Part shown: positions 56,773-64,000 of the stretch, in pieces
How the letters are laid out: each line of letters starts with the position of its first letter
Numbering within the stretch: position 1 is the stretch's first letter
From: JAPOXR01 sp963662395
Lineage (GTDB): Bacteria; Pseudomonadota; Alphaproteobacteria; Rhodobacterales; Rhodobacteraceae
NCBI GenBank assembly: GCA_963662395.1
Contig: OY759511.1
Coordinates: forward strand, 2,852,001-2,916,000
DNA: 64,000 nt
Reading direction: 5' to 3'
Notes under the pieces: generated by a model
Told to the model about the DNA's origin: nothing
The model's database searches: none
The model's input: the letters and a program-made list of their open reading frames with translations, nothing else
Position numbers and translations under genes: made by a program

Positions 56773-57630
56773 ATGGGCCGGACAGTCTACTTGAATGGCG
56801 AATACGTGGCCGAGGAGGAAGCCCGGGTTTCCATTTTCGATCGGGGATTCCTGTTTGCCGATGCCGTCTACGAGGTGACCTCGGTGCATGATGGCAGATT
56901 GCTGGATTTTCCCGGTCACATGACCCGGCTTGAGCGGTCGCTCGGCATATTGGAGATCGGCTTCGAGGTCAATCGCGACCAGATGCTCGCGATTCACCGG
57001 AAGCTGGTGGACATCAACAATGTTGTCGAGGGGATTGTCTACCTGCAGATTTCCCGCGGCGCCGCCGACCGGAATTTTGCCTATCCCGGGGACGAGGTCA
57101 GCCCGACCATCGTGCTGTTCACCCAGACCAGGGAACAGCTGAAGCCGAAGGACCCGGCCAGGGGTATCGCCGTGATCACGGCCGATGACCTCCGGTGGCA
57201 CCGTCGGGACATCAAGACCGTGCAGCTGCTCTACCCGTCAATGGCCAAGATGGAGGCGACCAGGGCCGGAGCCGATGATGCCTGGCTGGTCGAGGATGGC
57301 GAGGTGACGGAAGGGACGTCCAACAACGCCTTCATCGTCACCGCCGAGGGAGTCATCGTCACCCGTCAACTCTCAAATGACATTCTCCATGGAATCACCA
57401 GGGCCGCAGTGCTGCGCTTCGCCGAGGAAGCCCAGATGCGGGTCGAGGAACGGTCTTTCACCCCCGACGAGGCGGCGGCGGCCAGCGAGGCCTTCATCAC
57501 CTCGGCATCGAACTACGTGCTGCCGGTGGTCTCGATCAATGGCCAGCCGATCGGGTCGGGCCGTCCGGGGCCGATTGCGGCCAGGCTGCGGGAGATCTAT
57601 ATCGAGGAAAGCTGCCGTCAGGCGGTGTAG
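56773..57630 (+). CDS. dat: D-amino-acid aminotransferase
   Basis: Class IV PLP aminotransferase of 285 residues from ATG 56773 preceded by GGAGGTTGGCGG. VYLNGEYVAEEEARVSIFDR and GFLFADAVYEV form the N-terminal fold; RRDIKTVQLLYPSMAK includes the PLP Lys (about 146); GTSNNAFIVTAEG and ITRAAVLRFAEEAQM fit the family. The pattern fits D-amino-acid rather than branched-chain transaminases (IKTVQLL), and the neighbours dgcN and dgcA make D-Glu/D-Ala interconversion likely. The 3' end overlaps the convergent glycosyltransferase gene by 95 bases. Confidence 0.83.
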   Translation: MGRTVYLNGEYVAEEEARVSIFDRGFLFADAVYEVTSVHDGRLLDFPGHMTRLERSLGILEIGFEVNRDQMLAIHRKLVDINNVVEGIVYLQISRGAADRNFAYPGDEVSPTIVLFTQTREQLKPKDPARGIAVITADDLRWHRRDIKTVQLLYPSMAKMEATRAGADDAWLVEDGEVTEGTSNNAFIVTAEGVIVTRQLSNDILHGITRAAVLRFAEEAQMRVEERSFTPDEAAAASEAFITSASNYVLPVVSINGQPIGSGRPGPIAARLREIYIEESCRQAV

Positions 57631-58243
57631 CATCGGTCGCCGGGCGCAGATCATCGACGGTGTCGACATCTTGCAGCGTGTCGCAATGCCCGATCGCATG
57701 GCCAGGCAGCGAGTTGCGGGAATCTGCCAGCGCATGTTCACCTGACCAGCGCACATTGCGGAATGCGCGGGTGGAGACCTTTCGCCGCCGACGCATGCCG
57801 ACCAGCCAGTAGCCGCCATCCGGTGACGGGCCGAATACCACGTCGTGCCGGCGAAGAAGCCGAAATGCCCGGATGATGTGGGACGGCCTGATCCCGGGGA
57901 TATCGGAGCCGATGATGGCCGCCGGACCAGGGGGCAGTCTCCGCATGAACCCTGCCATCCGGGCACCCAGATCGCCCCCTCCCTGCGGCAGTTTCATGAT
58001 CTCCGCTGGCCAGAACCGGCTCTCCAGCCCCTCCCGGTCCGGAGTGACTGCCAGCACCGTGGTCCAGCGCCGGTCATGCCCGACCTGGCGCAGAAGCCGG
58101 CGGCAGTGATGCCGGTACCAGGATGCAGCTCCGACCGTTCCGAGATCGCGGGCAAGGCGCGACTTGACCCGGCCCGGCCGGGGTTCCTTCACGAAGATGA
58201 CAAGCCAGGGTTTGACGGCGGCGTCAGTCGAGATAGCCATCAA
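57536..58243 (-). CDS. TIGR04282-type glycosyltransferase (CofC-like)
   Basis: Nucleotidyl/glycosyl-transferase-fold protein of 235 residues. WLVIFVKEPRPGRVKSRLAR near the N-terminus is the nucleotide-binding strand of the family, LPQGGGDLGARMAGFMRRL follows, IIGSDIPGIRPSHII carries the DxD-like centre, and VVFGPSPDGGYWLVGM is diagnostic. The last 30 residues overlap the D-amino-acid aminotransferase gene on the other strand. It lies downstream of dapE with a 20-base overlap, probably in one operon. The substrate is unknown. Confidence 0.8.
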   Translation of the reverse strand: MMAISTDAAVKPWLVIFVKEPRPGRVKSRLARDLGTVGAASWYRHHCRRLLRQVGHDRRWTTVLAVTPDREGLESRFWPAEIMKLPQGGGDLGARMAGFMRRLPPGPAAIIGSDIPGIRPSHIIRAFRLLRRHDVVFGPSPDGGYWLVGMRRRRKVSTRAFRNVRWSGEHALADSRNSLPGHAIGHCDTLQDVDTVDDLRPATDATPPDGSFPRYRSPAAWPQSAPDGPTRSAGH

Positions 58244-59366
58244 GGATCCCGAAATAGACCTCCTTCAGGGCAACGATCTCGTCGAGGCTGACCCGTTCGT
58301 CGACCTGGTGGATGGTGTCACCGACCAGTCCGAACTCGACCACCGGGCAGTGGCTGCGGATGAACCGGGCATCGGAGGTGCCGCCGGAGGTGGACAATTC
58401 CGGTCGGCGGCCGGTTTGTGCCTCGACGGCCCCCGCCACCAGGTCGGTCAATGGTCCGGGCCGGGTCACGAAGCAATCGCCGGTAAGGGTCGGGCTGATC
58501 GAGGCCCGGACGCCGAATTCCTGCTCCACCGCTACTGCCTCGGATTGCAGCCAGGCCATCAGCGACCCGCGGTCATGGGCGTCATTGAAGCGGATATTGA
58601 CCGTCGATTCGCAGCTTGCCGGGATCACGTTGCTGGCCGGGTTGCCGGTCTCGATGGTGACCACCGACACGCAGGAAGGGTCGAACTCGTCAGTTCCGCT
58701 GTCGATGCTGGCCGACGCGATTCGATCGATCAGCCTGGCCATGGCCGCAACCGGGTTCCTTGCAAGCTCCGGGTAGGCCGAGTGTCCCTGGACCCCGTCG
58801 AGACGGATGGCCGCCAGGAACGAGCCGCGGCGGCCGATCTTCATGGCGTTGCCGAACTCGCCCCGGCTCGTCGGCTCGCCGACCAGGCAGACATCCATCC
58901 GCTGGTCATTCCCGTCCATCCAGTCGAGGATTGCCGCCGTGCCGTCACGGGCGTCCTTTTCCTCGTCGCCGGTAATCGTCAGCACGATCGAGCCGCGGCC
59001 GGGGAATTGTCGCGAGAACTCGATCGCCGCCACCGTGAACGCGGCGACCGCGGATTTCATATCGGCCGCGCCGCGCCCCCACAGCAGGCCATCGTCGATC
59101 ACCGCCCCGAAAGGATCGAACGTCCAGTCATCCGGATTGCCGGGTGGAACGACATCGGTATGGCCATTGAAGCCGAATGTCCGGCCGGAATTGCCCCACC
59201 GGGCGAAGAGATTGGAAATCCCGCCGCGCTCGATGCGCGTGCAGTCAAACCCGTTCGCCGACAGCAGATCCTGGAGAAGGGTGATGGCGCCGCCTTCCTC
59301 GGGCGTGACCGACCGGCACCTGACCAGCGCCGCGGTCAGTTCGACCGGATCGATCACCGGCTTCAT
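58224..59366 (-). CDS. dapE: Succinyl-diaminopimelate desuccinylase
   Basis: Zinc M20 hydrolase of 380 residues that removes succinate from N-succinyl-LL-DAP. LTAALVRCRSVTPEEGGAI opens the chain; NGHTDVVPPG gives a metal His; GRGAADMKSAVAAF the bridging Asp; TITGDEEKDARDGT the catalytic Glu; GEPTSRGEFGNAMKIGRRGS the lid; GGTSDARFIRSHCPVVEFG the C-terminal site. The start at MKPVIDPVELT is preferred over a Met seven residues upstream. dapD lies 48 bases upstream, so the two lysine-pathway genes are cotranscribed. Confidence 0.92.
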   Translation of the reverse strand: MKPVIDPVELTAALVRCRSVTPEEGGAITLLQDLLSANGFDCTRIERGGISNLFARWGNSGRTFGFNGHTDVVPPGNPDDWTFDPFGAVIDDGLLWGRGAADMKSAVAAFTVAAIEFSRQFPGRGSIVLTITGDEEKDARDGTAAILDWMDGNDQRMDVCLVGEPTSRGEFGNAMKIGRRGSFLAAIRLDGVQGHSAYPELARNPVAAMARLIDRIASASIDSGTDEFDPSCVSVVTIETGNPASNVIPASCESTVNIRFNDAHDRGSLMAWLQSEAVAVEQEFGVRASISPTLTGDCFVTRPGPLTDLVAGAVEAQTGRRPELSTSGGTSDARFIRSHCPVVEFGLVGDTIHQVDERVSLDEIVALKEVYFGILDGYLD

Positions 59367-59414
59367 GGCCGAACCACTGCCATGCATGGCAAGCTGCCTG
59401 TCAATCCCGGCCGG

Positions 59415-60239
59415 TCAGTCACGCAGCAATTCGTTGATGCCAACCTTGCTGCGGGTCCGGGCATCAACCCGCTTGACGATAACGGCGCAATAGAGATTGA
59501 CGCCATTCGAGGATGGGAGCGAACCGGCGACCACGACCGAATAGGGCGGAACCTCGCCGTAATGGGTCTCGCCGGTGGCCCGGTCGAAGATCTTTGTCGA
59601 CTGGCCGATATAGACACCCATGCCGAGTACCGCGCCTTGCCGGACGATGACGCCCTCGACCACTTCCGAACGGGCACCGATGAAACAGTCATCCTCGATG
59701 ATGGTGGGCCCGGCCTGCATGGGCTCCAGCACCCCGCCGATCCCGGCACCGCCGGACAGGTGGACATTCCGGCCGACCTGCGCACAGGAGCCGACCGTCG
59801 CCCAGGTATCGACCATGGTGCCCTCGCCGACATGGGCGCCGAGATTGACGAATGACGGCATGAGGACAACGCCGGGAGCAATATAGGCGGAGTGCCTGAC
59901 GATGCAGTTCGGCACCGCCCGAAATCCCGCCTGCTTCCATTCGGCAGCACCCCAGCCGCGGAACTTGGAATCGACCTTGTCCCACCAGGATGTTCCCTGC
60001 GGTCCACCCGACTGCGCCTCCATGTCCCGCAACAGGAAGCCGAGCAGGACCGCCTTCTTGGCCCACTGGTTCACGACCCATTCGCCGCCGACCGGCTCGG
60101 CAACCCTGATCGTCCCGCGGTCAAGCCCGTCCAGCACCGTCTCGATGGCCTCGCGGACCGGACCCTTCGTCCGCGGCGTTACGGTGTTCCGGACCTCCCA
60201 GGCACCATTGATGGCGGCTTCAAGTGTCAAATTCTCCAT
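59415..60239 (-). CDS. dapD: Tetrahydrodipicolinate N-succinyltransferase
   Basis: Enzyme of 274 residues that succinylates tetrahydrodipicolinate in the DAP/lysine route. The helical N-terminal part starts MENLTLEAAINGAWEVRN; then come LGFLLRDME, GFRAVPNCIVRHSAYIAPGV and a left-handed beta-helix with hexapeptide repeats from VVLMPSFVNLGAHVGEGTMV to IIEDDCFIGARSEVVEGVIV and VLGMGVYIGQSTKIFDR. The upstream frame is open for 190 residues but is unrelated sequence, so the ATG at 60239 is used. Length matches the family. Confidence 0.93.
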   Translation of the reverse strand: MENLTLEAAINGAWEVRNTVTPRTKGPVREAIETVLDGLDRGTIRVAEPVGGEWVVNQWAKKAVLLGFLLRDMEAQSGGPQGTSWWDKVDSKFRGWGAAEWKQAGFRAVPNCIVRHSAYIAPGVVLMPSFVNLGAHVGEGTMVDTWATVGSCAQVGRNVHLSGGAGIGGVLEPMQAGPTIIEDDCFIGARSEVVEGVIVRQGAVLGMGVYIGQSTKIFDRATGETHYGEVPPYSVVVAGSLPSSNGVNLYCAVIVKRVDARTRSKVGINELLRD

Positions 60240-60960
60240 TCCGGACTCCTCGGTCGTGCAACCGCGTTGCCTTATCCCCACGGCGGGGAAGTTTGCAATA
60301 ACTGGTGTCTGCCAGAAAACCCCCCATTTGGCGAGCGCCGACCACGAATTCGCCGGCCAGAACGCCGATAATCGGCAGAATTGCCCCGGATCATGGAATT
60401 GTCGATTGTCAGGCCGCAGATTTCCTTCCCCTGGCACCGGTTTCAGCCGCCTCCTGCACTTCGGACAACAGGGTGACGCTCCCCGGTCCATCCGGACCGG
60501 GAGCTCGCCGGGCACGGAGGTGCCGCAGGCGGCGAGCCGGTGCGCTGGTTCGGCCTGGTCGAATGCCGGGGCGAAGATACGACGCGGAGGGGCCACGGCG
60601 AGTGGCGCAAGACGCCGCTGTTCGACCGCTTCGTGCAGTTCGACCCGAACCTGGTCGGGACTCGGCAGGCTACGGTGCATTGAAGTGGCCAGGGCTGGGC
60701 TGCGGAGAGGAGGCGGCGATCGCGCATCGCCGCTGTCGATGTGCTTCCGCCGCAGGGTCAGGAACTCGTTGCGGCGGTAGCCCGTCACCAGCGCCCGGCT
60801 CACGGCGGGAATGCAAGCTCGCGGCCGCGCGGAGCGGATCGGGGACGGCTGCGCAATTGACCCTGCCGGCAGGTACGATTAGGGAGCGGGCAAGGGTTTC
60901 AGCGGCGGTGAGGGCGCGTGTCCCGCTGGCCACGGCATGCGAAACAGGGGAGTTGAGGAG
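60240..60960. other. Gap with relics upstream of dapD
   Basis: 720 bases without an intact gene. It must contain the dapD promoter. At about 60500-60681 plus-strand frame gives GGEPVRWFGLVECRGEDTTR and RKTPLFDRFVQFDPNLVG, which looks like the 3' end of an unrecognised coding gene. A short integrase scrap follows on the minus strand. Confidence 0.35.
60735..60803 (-). pseudogene. Tyrosine recombinase scrap
   Basis: SRALVTGYRRNEFLTLRRKH corresponds to the first catalytic Arg segment of integrases (compare LLLTGCRKNEIVRLRRRD at the left end of this window). Only about 22 residues survive; the flanking sequence is unrelated. Confidence 0.4.
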
Positions 60961-61233
60961 ATGAAGAAGCGGGACATCGTCGAGCGCGTCGCCGGCGAGG
61001 CGGAGCCTACTAAGCAGTCGGCGGAAGCCGCGGTCGGGGCGGTCTTCGCGTCGATCGCTGAGGCACTGGCACGCGACGACGACGTCACCATCGCGGGCTT
61101 CGGCAGGTTCATGCGGACCGAGCGGCCAGCGCGAGAGGGTCGCAACCCGCGCACCGGCGAGCGTATCGCCATCGGCCCGTCGTCGGGAGTGTCGTTCAAG
61201 GCCGGGAAGGCGCTGAAGGAGGCGCTGAACTGA
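60961..61233 (+). CDS. HU/IHF-family DNA-binding protein
   Basis: Protein of 90 residues. MKKRDIVERVAGEAEPTKQS begins the helical dimer half, followed by AVGAVFASIAEALARDDDVT, IAGFGRFMRTERPAREGRNP and RTGERIAIGPSSGVSFKAGK, the beta arms with the Pro region and C-terminal strand. GAGGAG directly before the ATG is the ribosome site; a Met eight residues earlier is less likely. It stands next to integrase relics and upstream of a DUF262 operon, so it may belong to a mobile region and not be the main HU. Confidence 0.85.
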   Translation: MKKRDIVERVAGEAEPTKQSAEAAVGAVFASIAEALARDDDVTIAGFGRFMRTERPAREGRNPRTGERIAIGPSSGVSFKAGKALKEALN

Positions 61234-61635
61234 TAGTCAGGCTCTCTCGCCGATCCTGCAGCGATGCGGTTACCCGTGCCTGGTGAGGCTCGCGCTCAGC
61301 GCATAGTTCGGCGTTCCGGCTAACGACGGCGCGGAAGTGGTGTAGATTGGCGGGATGAGTCCAGAGAGGATGTACGGCAGGATCTACCGGCCTCGTTCGG
61401 TATTGTTGCGGTTGATCGGACGCGGTAGGCAGGGTGTTGTATAGTGCGGATCTTGAAGGATAGTGAGCCTGTTCGACACGCCATCGGTAACCGGGTTACT
61501 GTAGTCTGCTGGAGAGGGTGGGGTCGTGAGTTGCGCTTGAGCATGGAGCCGCCGGTACGCATCCGGGCTAGACCGAAAGTGGTCTCATCGCCTTTCCGCA
61601 TTGAACTGTAGACAGCCACCTGACAGAGCCAATCC
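61234..61635. other. Gap upstream of the DUF262 operon
   Basis: 400 bases with no recognised coding or RNA feature. It presumably holds the operon promoter. A short frame MSPERMYGRIYRPRSVLLRL begins at about 61356 but is not matched to any family. Confidence 0.3.
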
Positions 61636-62793
61636 ATGCCCACGACCGAAAACCCATCACAGCCCGAAGGCGAAGTCCGCGAGGAGTACTTCGAGAGCCA
61701 GGCGACGGGCGTCGAGCTTGAAACCGACGATGCCCCGGAGCCCGAGGACCCGGAGCCCTGGGACCCGGAGAAGATTCGTATTCACACCAAGCACTATTCG
61801 CTGCGGCAAGTAGTGGACATGATTGGCGAGGGAGACATTGACCTTGCCCCGGATTTTCAGCGGCAGTACGTGTGGAAGGCTCGGCAACGATCGGGATTGA
61901 TAGAGTCCCTCTTATTGGGGATTCCGCTTCCATCGTTCTATTTCAACGAGGACGATACGGGTCGACTTCAGGTTGTCGATGGGGTCCAGCGGCTGACAAC
62001 GATTTACCGATATGTGACCGACCCGGCGGTGAGGCTAGGTGAGGTGACCTATCTCCACGACCTGGAAGGTCAAGGCTTTGACAATTTGGCGACGCTGTTC
62101 CGTCGTCGCCTCAACAGTGCTCAGTTTGTCGCCCACGTAATCGATCCCCAGACTCCGTACCGGGTGAAGTTCGATATCTTCCGCCGAATCAACACCGGAG
62201 GAACTCCGCTGAGTGCCCAGGAGATTCGCCACTGTATGAGCAAGACTCGATCGCGAAAATTCCTAAAGCAGTTGGTGAGTGACGAGAGTTTCGTCACGGC
62301 TACGGGAGGAGCATTGATGAACCATCCGCGGATGGCAGACCGAGAAGTGGCGCTCCGGTTCGTTGCTTTCCGTCTGTTTAATGCGGATGACTATGAACAG
62401 CATGGTAGTTTCGACGAGTTTCTGGGCTTTGTGACAAACCGGCTGGACGAGCCGACCGGCGAGGATCTTGACAATCTCAGACGTGAATTTGTTCGCGGTA
62501 TGACCAACGGCTATGCGGTATTTGGCGAGAACGCCTTCCGCAAATGGCCGCGGGAAGCGATGCGCAAGAGTCCCATCAACCGCGCATTGTTCGAAAGCTG
62601 GGGGACGGTATTGGCCGATTACGACGAGGCTGCGATCCGGGATGCAGCGGAGGACTTACAGACTCGCGCGCGTGAAATGATGACCAACGACCCAGAGTTC
62701 CTCCATTCTATTAGCAGCAGCACAGGAAGTATTCGCAATGTCCGAACTCGATTAGGCGAGGTTCGCGAATTGGTCGAGGAGGTGTTTCGATGA
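61636..62793 (+). CDS. DUF262-domain (GmrSD/ParB-like NTPase fold) protein
   Basis: Protein of 385 residues. A charged N-terminal tail (about 45 residues, Glu/Asp/Pro-rich) is followed by DUF262: SLRQVVDMIGEGDIDLAPDF, DFQRQYVWKARQRSGLIESL (73-92), IPLPSFYFNE and VVDGVQRLTTIYRY (113-126). FQRxxVW and DGxQRLT are the nucleotide-site motifs of GmrSD and SspE-type proteins. There is no C-terminal DUF1524 HNH domain; the rest is helical with RINTGGTPLSAQEIR and a TRLGEVRELVEEVFR end. The stop overlaps the next ATG (ATGA). A sensor/NTPase role paired with the ATPase downstream is inferred. Confidence 0.8.
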   Translation: MPTTENPSQPEGEVREEYFESQATGVELETDDAPEPEDPEPWDPEKIRIHTKHYSLRQVVDMIGEGDIDLAPDFQRQYVWKARQRSGLIESLLLGIPLPSFYFNEDDTGRLQVVDGVQRLTTIYRYVTDPAVRLGEVTYLHDLEGQGFDNLATLFRRRLNSAQFVAHVIDPQTPYRVKFDIFRRINTGGTPLSAQEIRHCMSKTRSRKFLKQLVSDESFVTATGGALMNHPRMADREVALRFVAFRLFNADDYEQHGSFDEFLGFVTNRLDEPTGEDLDNLRREFVRGMTNGYAVFGENAFRKWPREAMRKSPINRALFESWGTVLADYDEAAIRDAAEDLQTRAREMMTNDPEFLHSISSSTGSIRNVRTRLGEVRELVEEVFR

Positions 62794-63917
62794 TTGCCGA
62801 AGTCCGTCTCGAGAACTTCAAGCGCTTTCGTGATTTGGCCTTGAGGGGAGAAGTTCTCACGGTCTTGACGGGTGCCAATGGCGCCGGCAAGACCTCGGTT
62901 CTTCACTCGCTCTTGCTGGCTCGGCAGATGGCCCGACAGCCCGACCGAAGCCATGTCGAGCTGAATGGTGTGGACACCCTGGAATTGGGCGGTGCCGAGG
63001 ACGTGATTCATCGTGAAGCCAGCGAGGACTTGGCTGCGGTTCAAGTGCTCGACTCGGAGGGCAGGAGCCGACGCTGGTCGTTTCGGGCGAAGGGCAGCGA
63101 TGATGCCCGAACGCTTAACGCAATTGTAGTTGACAGACCTAAGGATTATCCAAAGGCACTAGCTGGCCCTGCTCCGCAGTTCTGCTATTTGTGTGCGGAA
63201 CGTCTGGGTCCGCGCGATGTCCTGGGTGCCAGTGCTGCGGATGTCGCGGAACTTGACGTCGGTTCTCGCGGCGAGTTTGTGGCGCAAGTACTAGCGTCAT
63301 TTGGTCGGTCGCGGGTTAGTGGCGGCCGAGTCGAGGGCTCCTCCACTGAAACCCAGCTGACCAGCCTGCTGCACCAGACCGAGAGCTGGATGGCGAAGAT
63401 CGTCCGTCCGACCCAGATTGATGCAGAGTGGTTTCCCAACACGTCGGTTACCCGCCTGCGTTTCAAGACACCTGGCCTTCGAACCGAGTGGACGCGCGCA
63501 CCGAACGCCGGATTCGGCATCTCGTATGCGTTGCCAATAGTCGTTGCGGCGCTTCGCGCAGAAAGTGGTGGGTTGCTCCTCGTAGAAAATCCCGAGGCAC
63601 ATTTGCATCCGGCTGGGCAATCAAGGATCGGCGGGTTCTTGGCACAGGTTGCGGCGGATGGCGTACAGATATTCATTGAGACGCACAGCGATCACGTCTT
63701 GAACGGTATTAGGGTGGCGGTCGCGGACCGCAAGGCCGCGCTTTCGCCGGATCAGACGGTTGTTCATTTTTTCCGGGCTGAAGACGATGAAGGGCCGATC
63801 CTTGAATCGATTGAACTCAGTCGAACCGGTAAGCTCTCCGCCTGGCCCGCCGGATTCTTCGATCAAGCACAAGTCGACCTCGCAATTCTGGCTTCCACGC
63901 GGCGACGCGAGCCGTGA
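62790..63917 (+). CDS. AAA ATPase, DUF3696/OLD-like
   Basis: SMC/ABC-like ATPase of 375 residues. VRLENFKRFRDLALRGEVLT precedes Walker A TGANGAGKTSV (27-37); LLLVENPEAHLHPAGQSRIG is Walker B with the catalytic Glu; IFIETHSDHVLNGIRVAVAD is the H-loop and following helix; the tail resembles DUF3696 (VHFFRAEDDEGPILESIEL). It overlaps both neighbours by four bases, so three genes form one operon. In this architecture the ATPase is often a defence component next to DUF262 proteins; no nuclease motif is visible in it. Confidence 0.8.
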   Translation: MIAEVRLENFKRFRDLALRGEVLTVLTGANGAGKTSVLHSLLLARQMARQPDRSHVELNGVDTLELGGAEDVIHREASEDLAAVQVLDSEGRSRRWSFRAKGSDDARTLNAIVVDRPKDYPKALAGPAPQFCYLCAERLGPRDVLGASAADVAELDVGSRGEFVAQVLASFGRSRVSGGRVEGSSTETQLTSLLHQTESWMAKIVRPTQIDAEWFPNTSVTRLRFKTPGLRTEWTRAPNAGFGISYALPIVVAALRAESGGLLLVENPEAHLHPAGQSRIGGFLAQVAADGVQIFIETHSDHVLNGIRVAVADRKAALSPDQTVVHFFRAEDDEGPILESIELSRTGKLSAWPAGFFDQAQVDLAILASTRRREP

Positions 63918-64000
63918 CCACCCGGTTCGTGCTTGACGAATGGTCGTGGGCGGGGGCGGCCGAAACAGACTCCGAGGCGTTGTCGAACGCGGTGCATCAG
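63914..64000 (+). CDS. Third gene of the DUF262 operon, cut by window end
   Basis: GTG at 63914 overlaps the preceding TGA (GTGA). Only 29 residues are in the window: TRFVLDEWSWAGAAETDSEA. The VLDEWSW start is not enough for a family call. It may encode the effector of the system. Confidence 0.55.
   Translation, partial: MTTRFVLDEWSWAGAAETDSEALSNAVHQ

Noticed and set aside
58164..59855. 563-codon plus-strand frame across dapE and dapD
   Set aside because: Complementary to two well-identified genes; an artefact of high GC.
61636..62793. DUF262 gene as the SspE partner of the ssp operon
   Set aside because: It is about 48 kb away, lacks the DUF1524 nuclease domain and is in its own operon with an ATPase.
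1..64000. CRISPR arrays, tRNA or rRNA genes
   Set aside because: I saw no regularly spaced direct repeats, no tRNA cloverleaf with TTCGANNC loop in a plausible context, and no rRNA signature, though a covariance search would be more sensitive.

Overview
The window looks like an alphaproteobacterial chromosome segment, generally GC-rich. The housekeeping genes support this: an SMC protein, a dapD-dapE pair of the succinylase lysine pathway, a dgcN-dgcA-dat D-amino-acid cluster, a YciB-type septation protein and a CofC-like glycosyltransferase. I cannot name a genus. The number of insertion sequences and decayed genes, with two broken ankyrin genes, would fit a host-associated lineage, but that is inference only.

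Positions 1-14,000 are an intact defence island behind a broken tyrosine integrase. It has a DUF2971 protein, then a divergent sspA facing an overlapping six-gene operon: sspB (DUF4007), sspC (large P-loop ATPase), sspD (PAPS-reductase-like ATP pyrophosphatase), an SF2 DEAH helicase, a GHKL/MORC-like ATPase and a PLD-family nuclease. The first four match the single-strand phosphorothioation module SspABCD. The last three sit where the SspFGH restriction module is expected. Base composition becomes visibly AT-richer at the sspD/helicase junction.

Positions 14,000-36,600 are a graveyard of insertion sequences (IS1182, IS630, ISKra4, ISNCY, IS1595, IS256, IS110) among accessory genes: a HEPN-motif protein, a PD-(D/E)XK-like protein, a SIR2 gene split by IS1595, and a gene of about 1,262 codons split by both IS256 and IS110. 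Target duplications or reading-frame continuity let the split genes be rejoined in frame, so those insertions appear recent. Two homologous ankyrin-repeat pseudogenes lie about 9.8 kb apart.

Positions 36,600-48,300 hold remains of conjugation genes (a truncated MobF relaxase; a DotM/IcmP-PilM-prepilin peptidase-PilV-like operon), an ornithine cyclodeaminase-family gene, yciB, an NAD(P)-binding protein, an MFS transporter and relics of an ISKra4 transposase and an AbiE toxin-antitoxin pair.

Positions 48,500-60,240 are the core genome: smc, an old-yellow-enzyme homologue, a DEDDh exonuclease, dgcN-dgcA-dat, and on the other strand dapD-dapE-glycosyltransferase. From 60,700 to the end a second accessory region starts: an integrase scrap, an HU-like protein, and an overlapping DUF262 / DUF3696-type ATPase / third-gene operon that runs off the edge.
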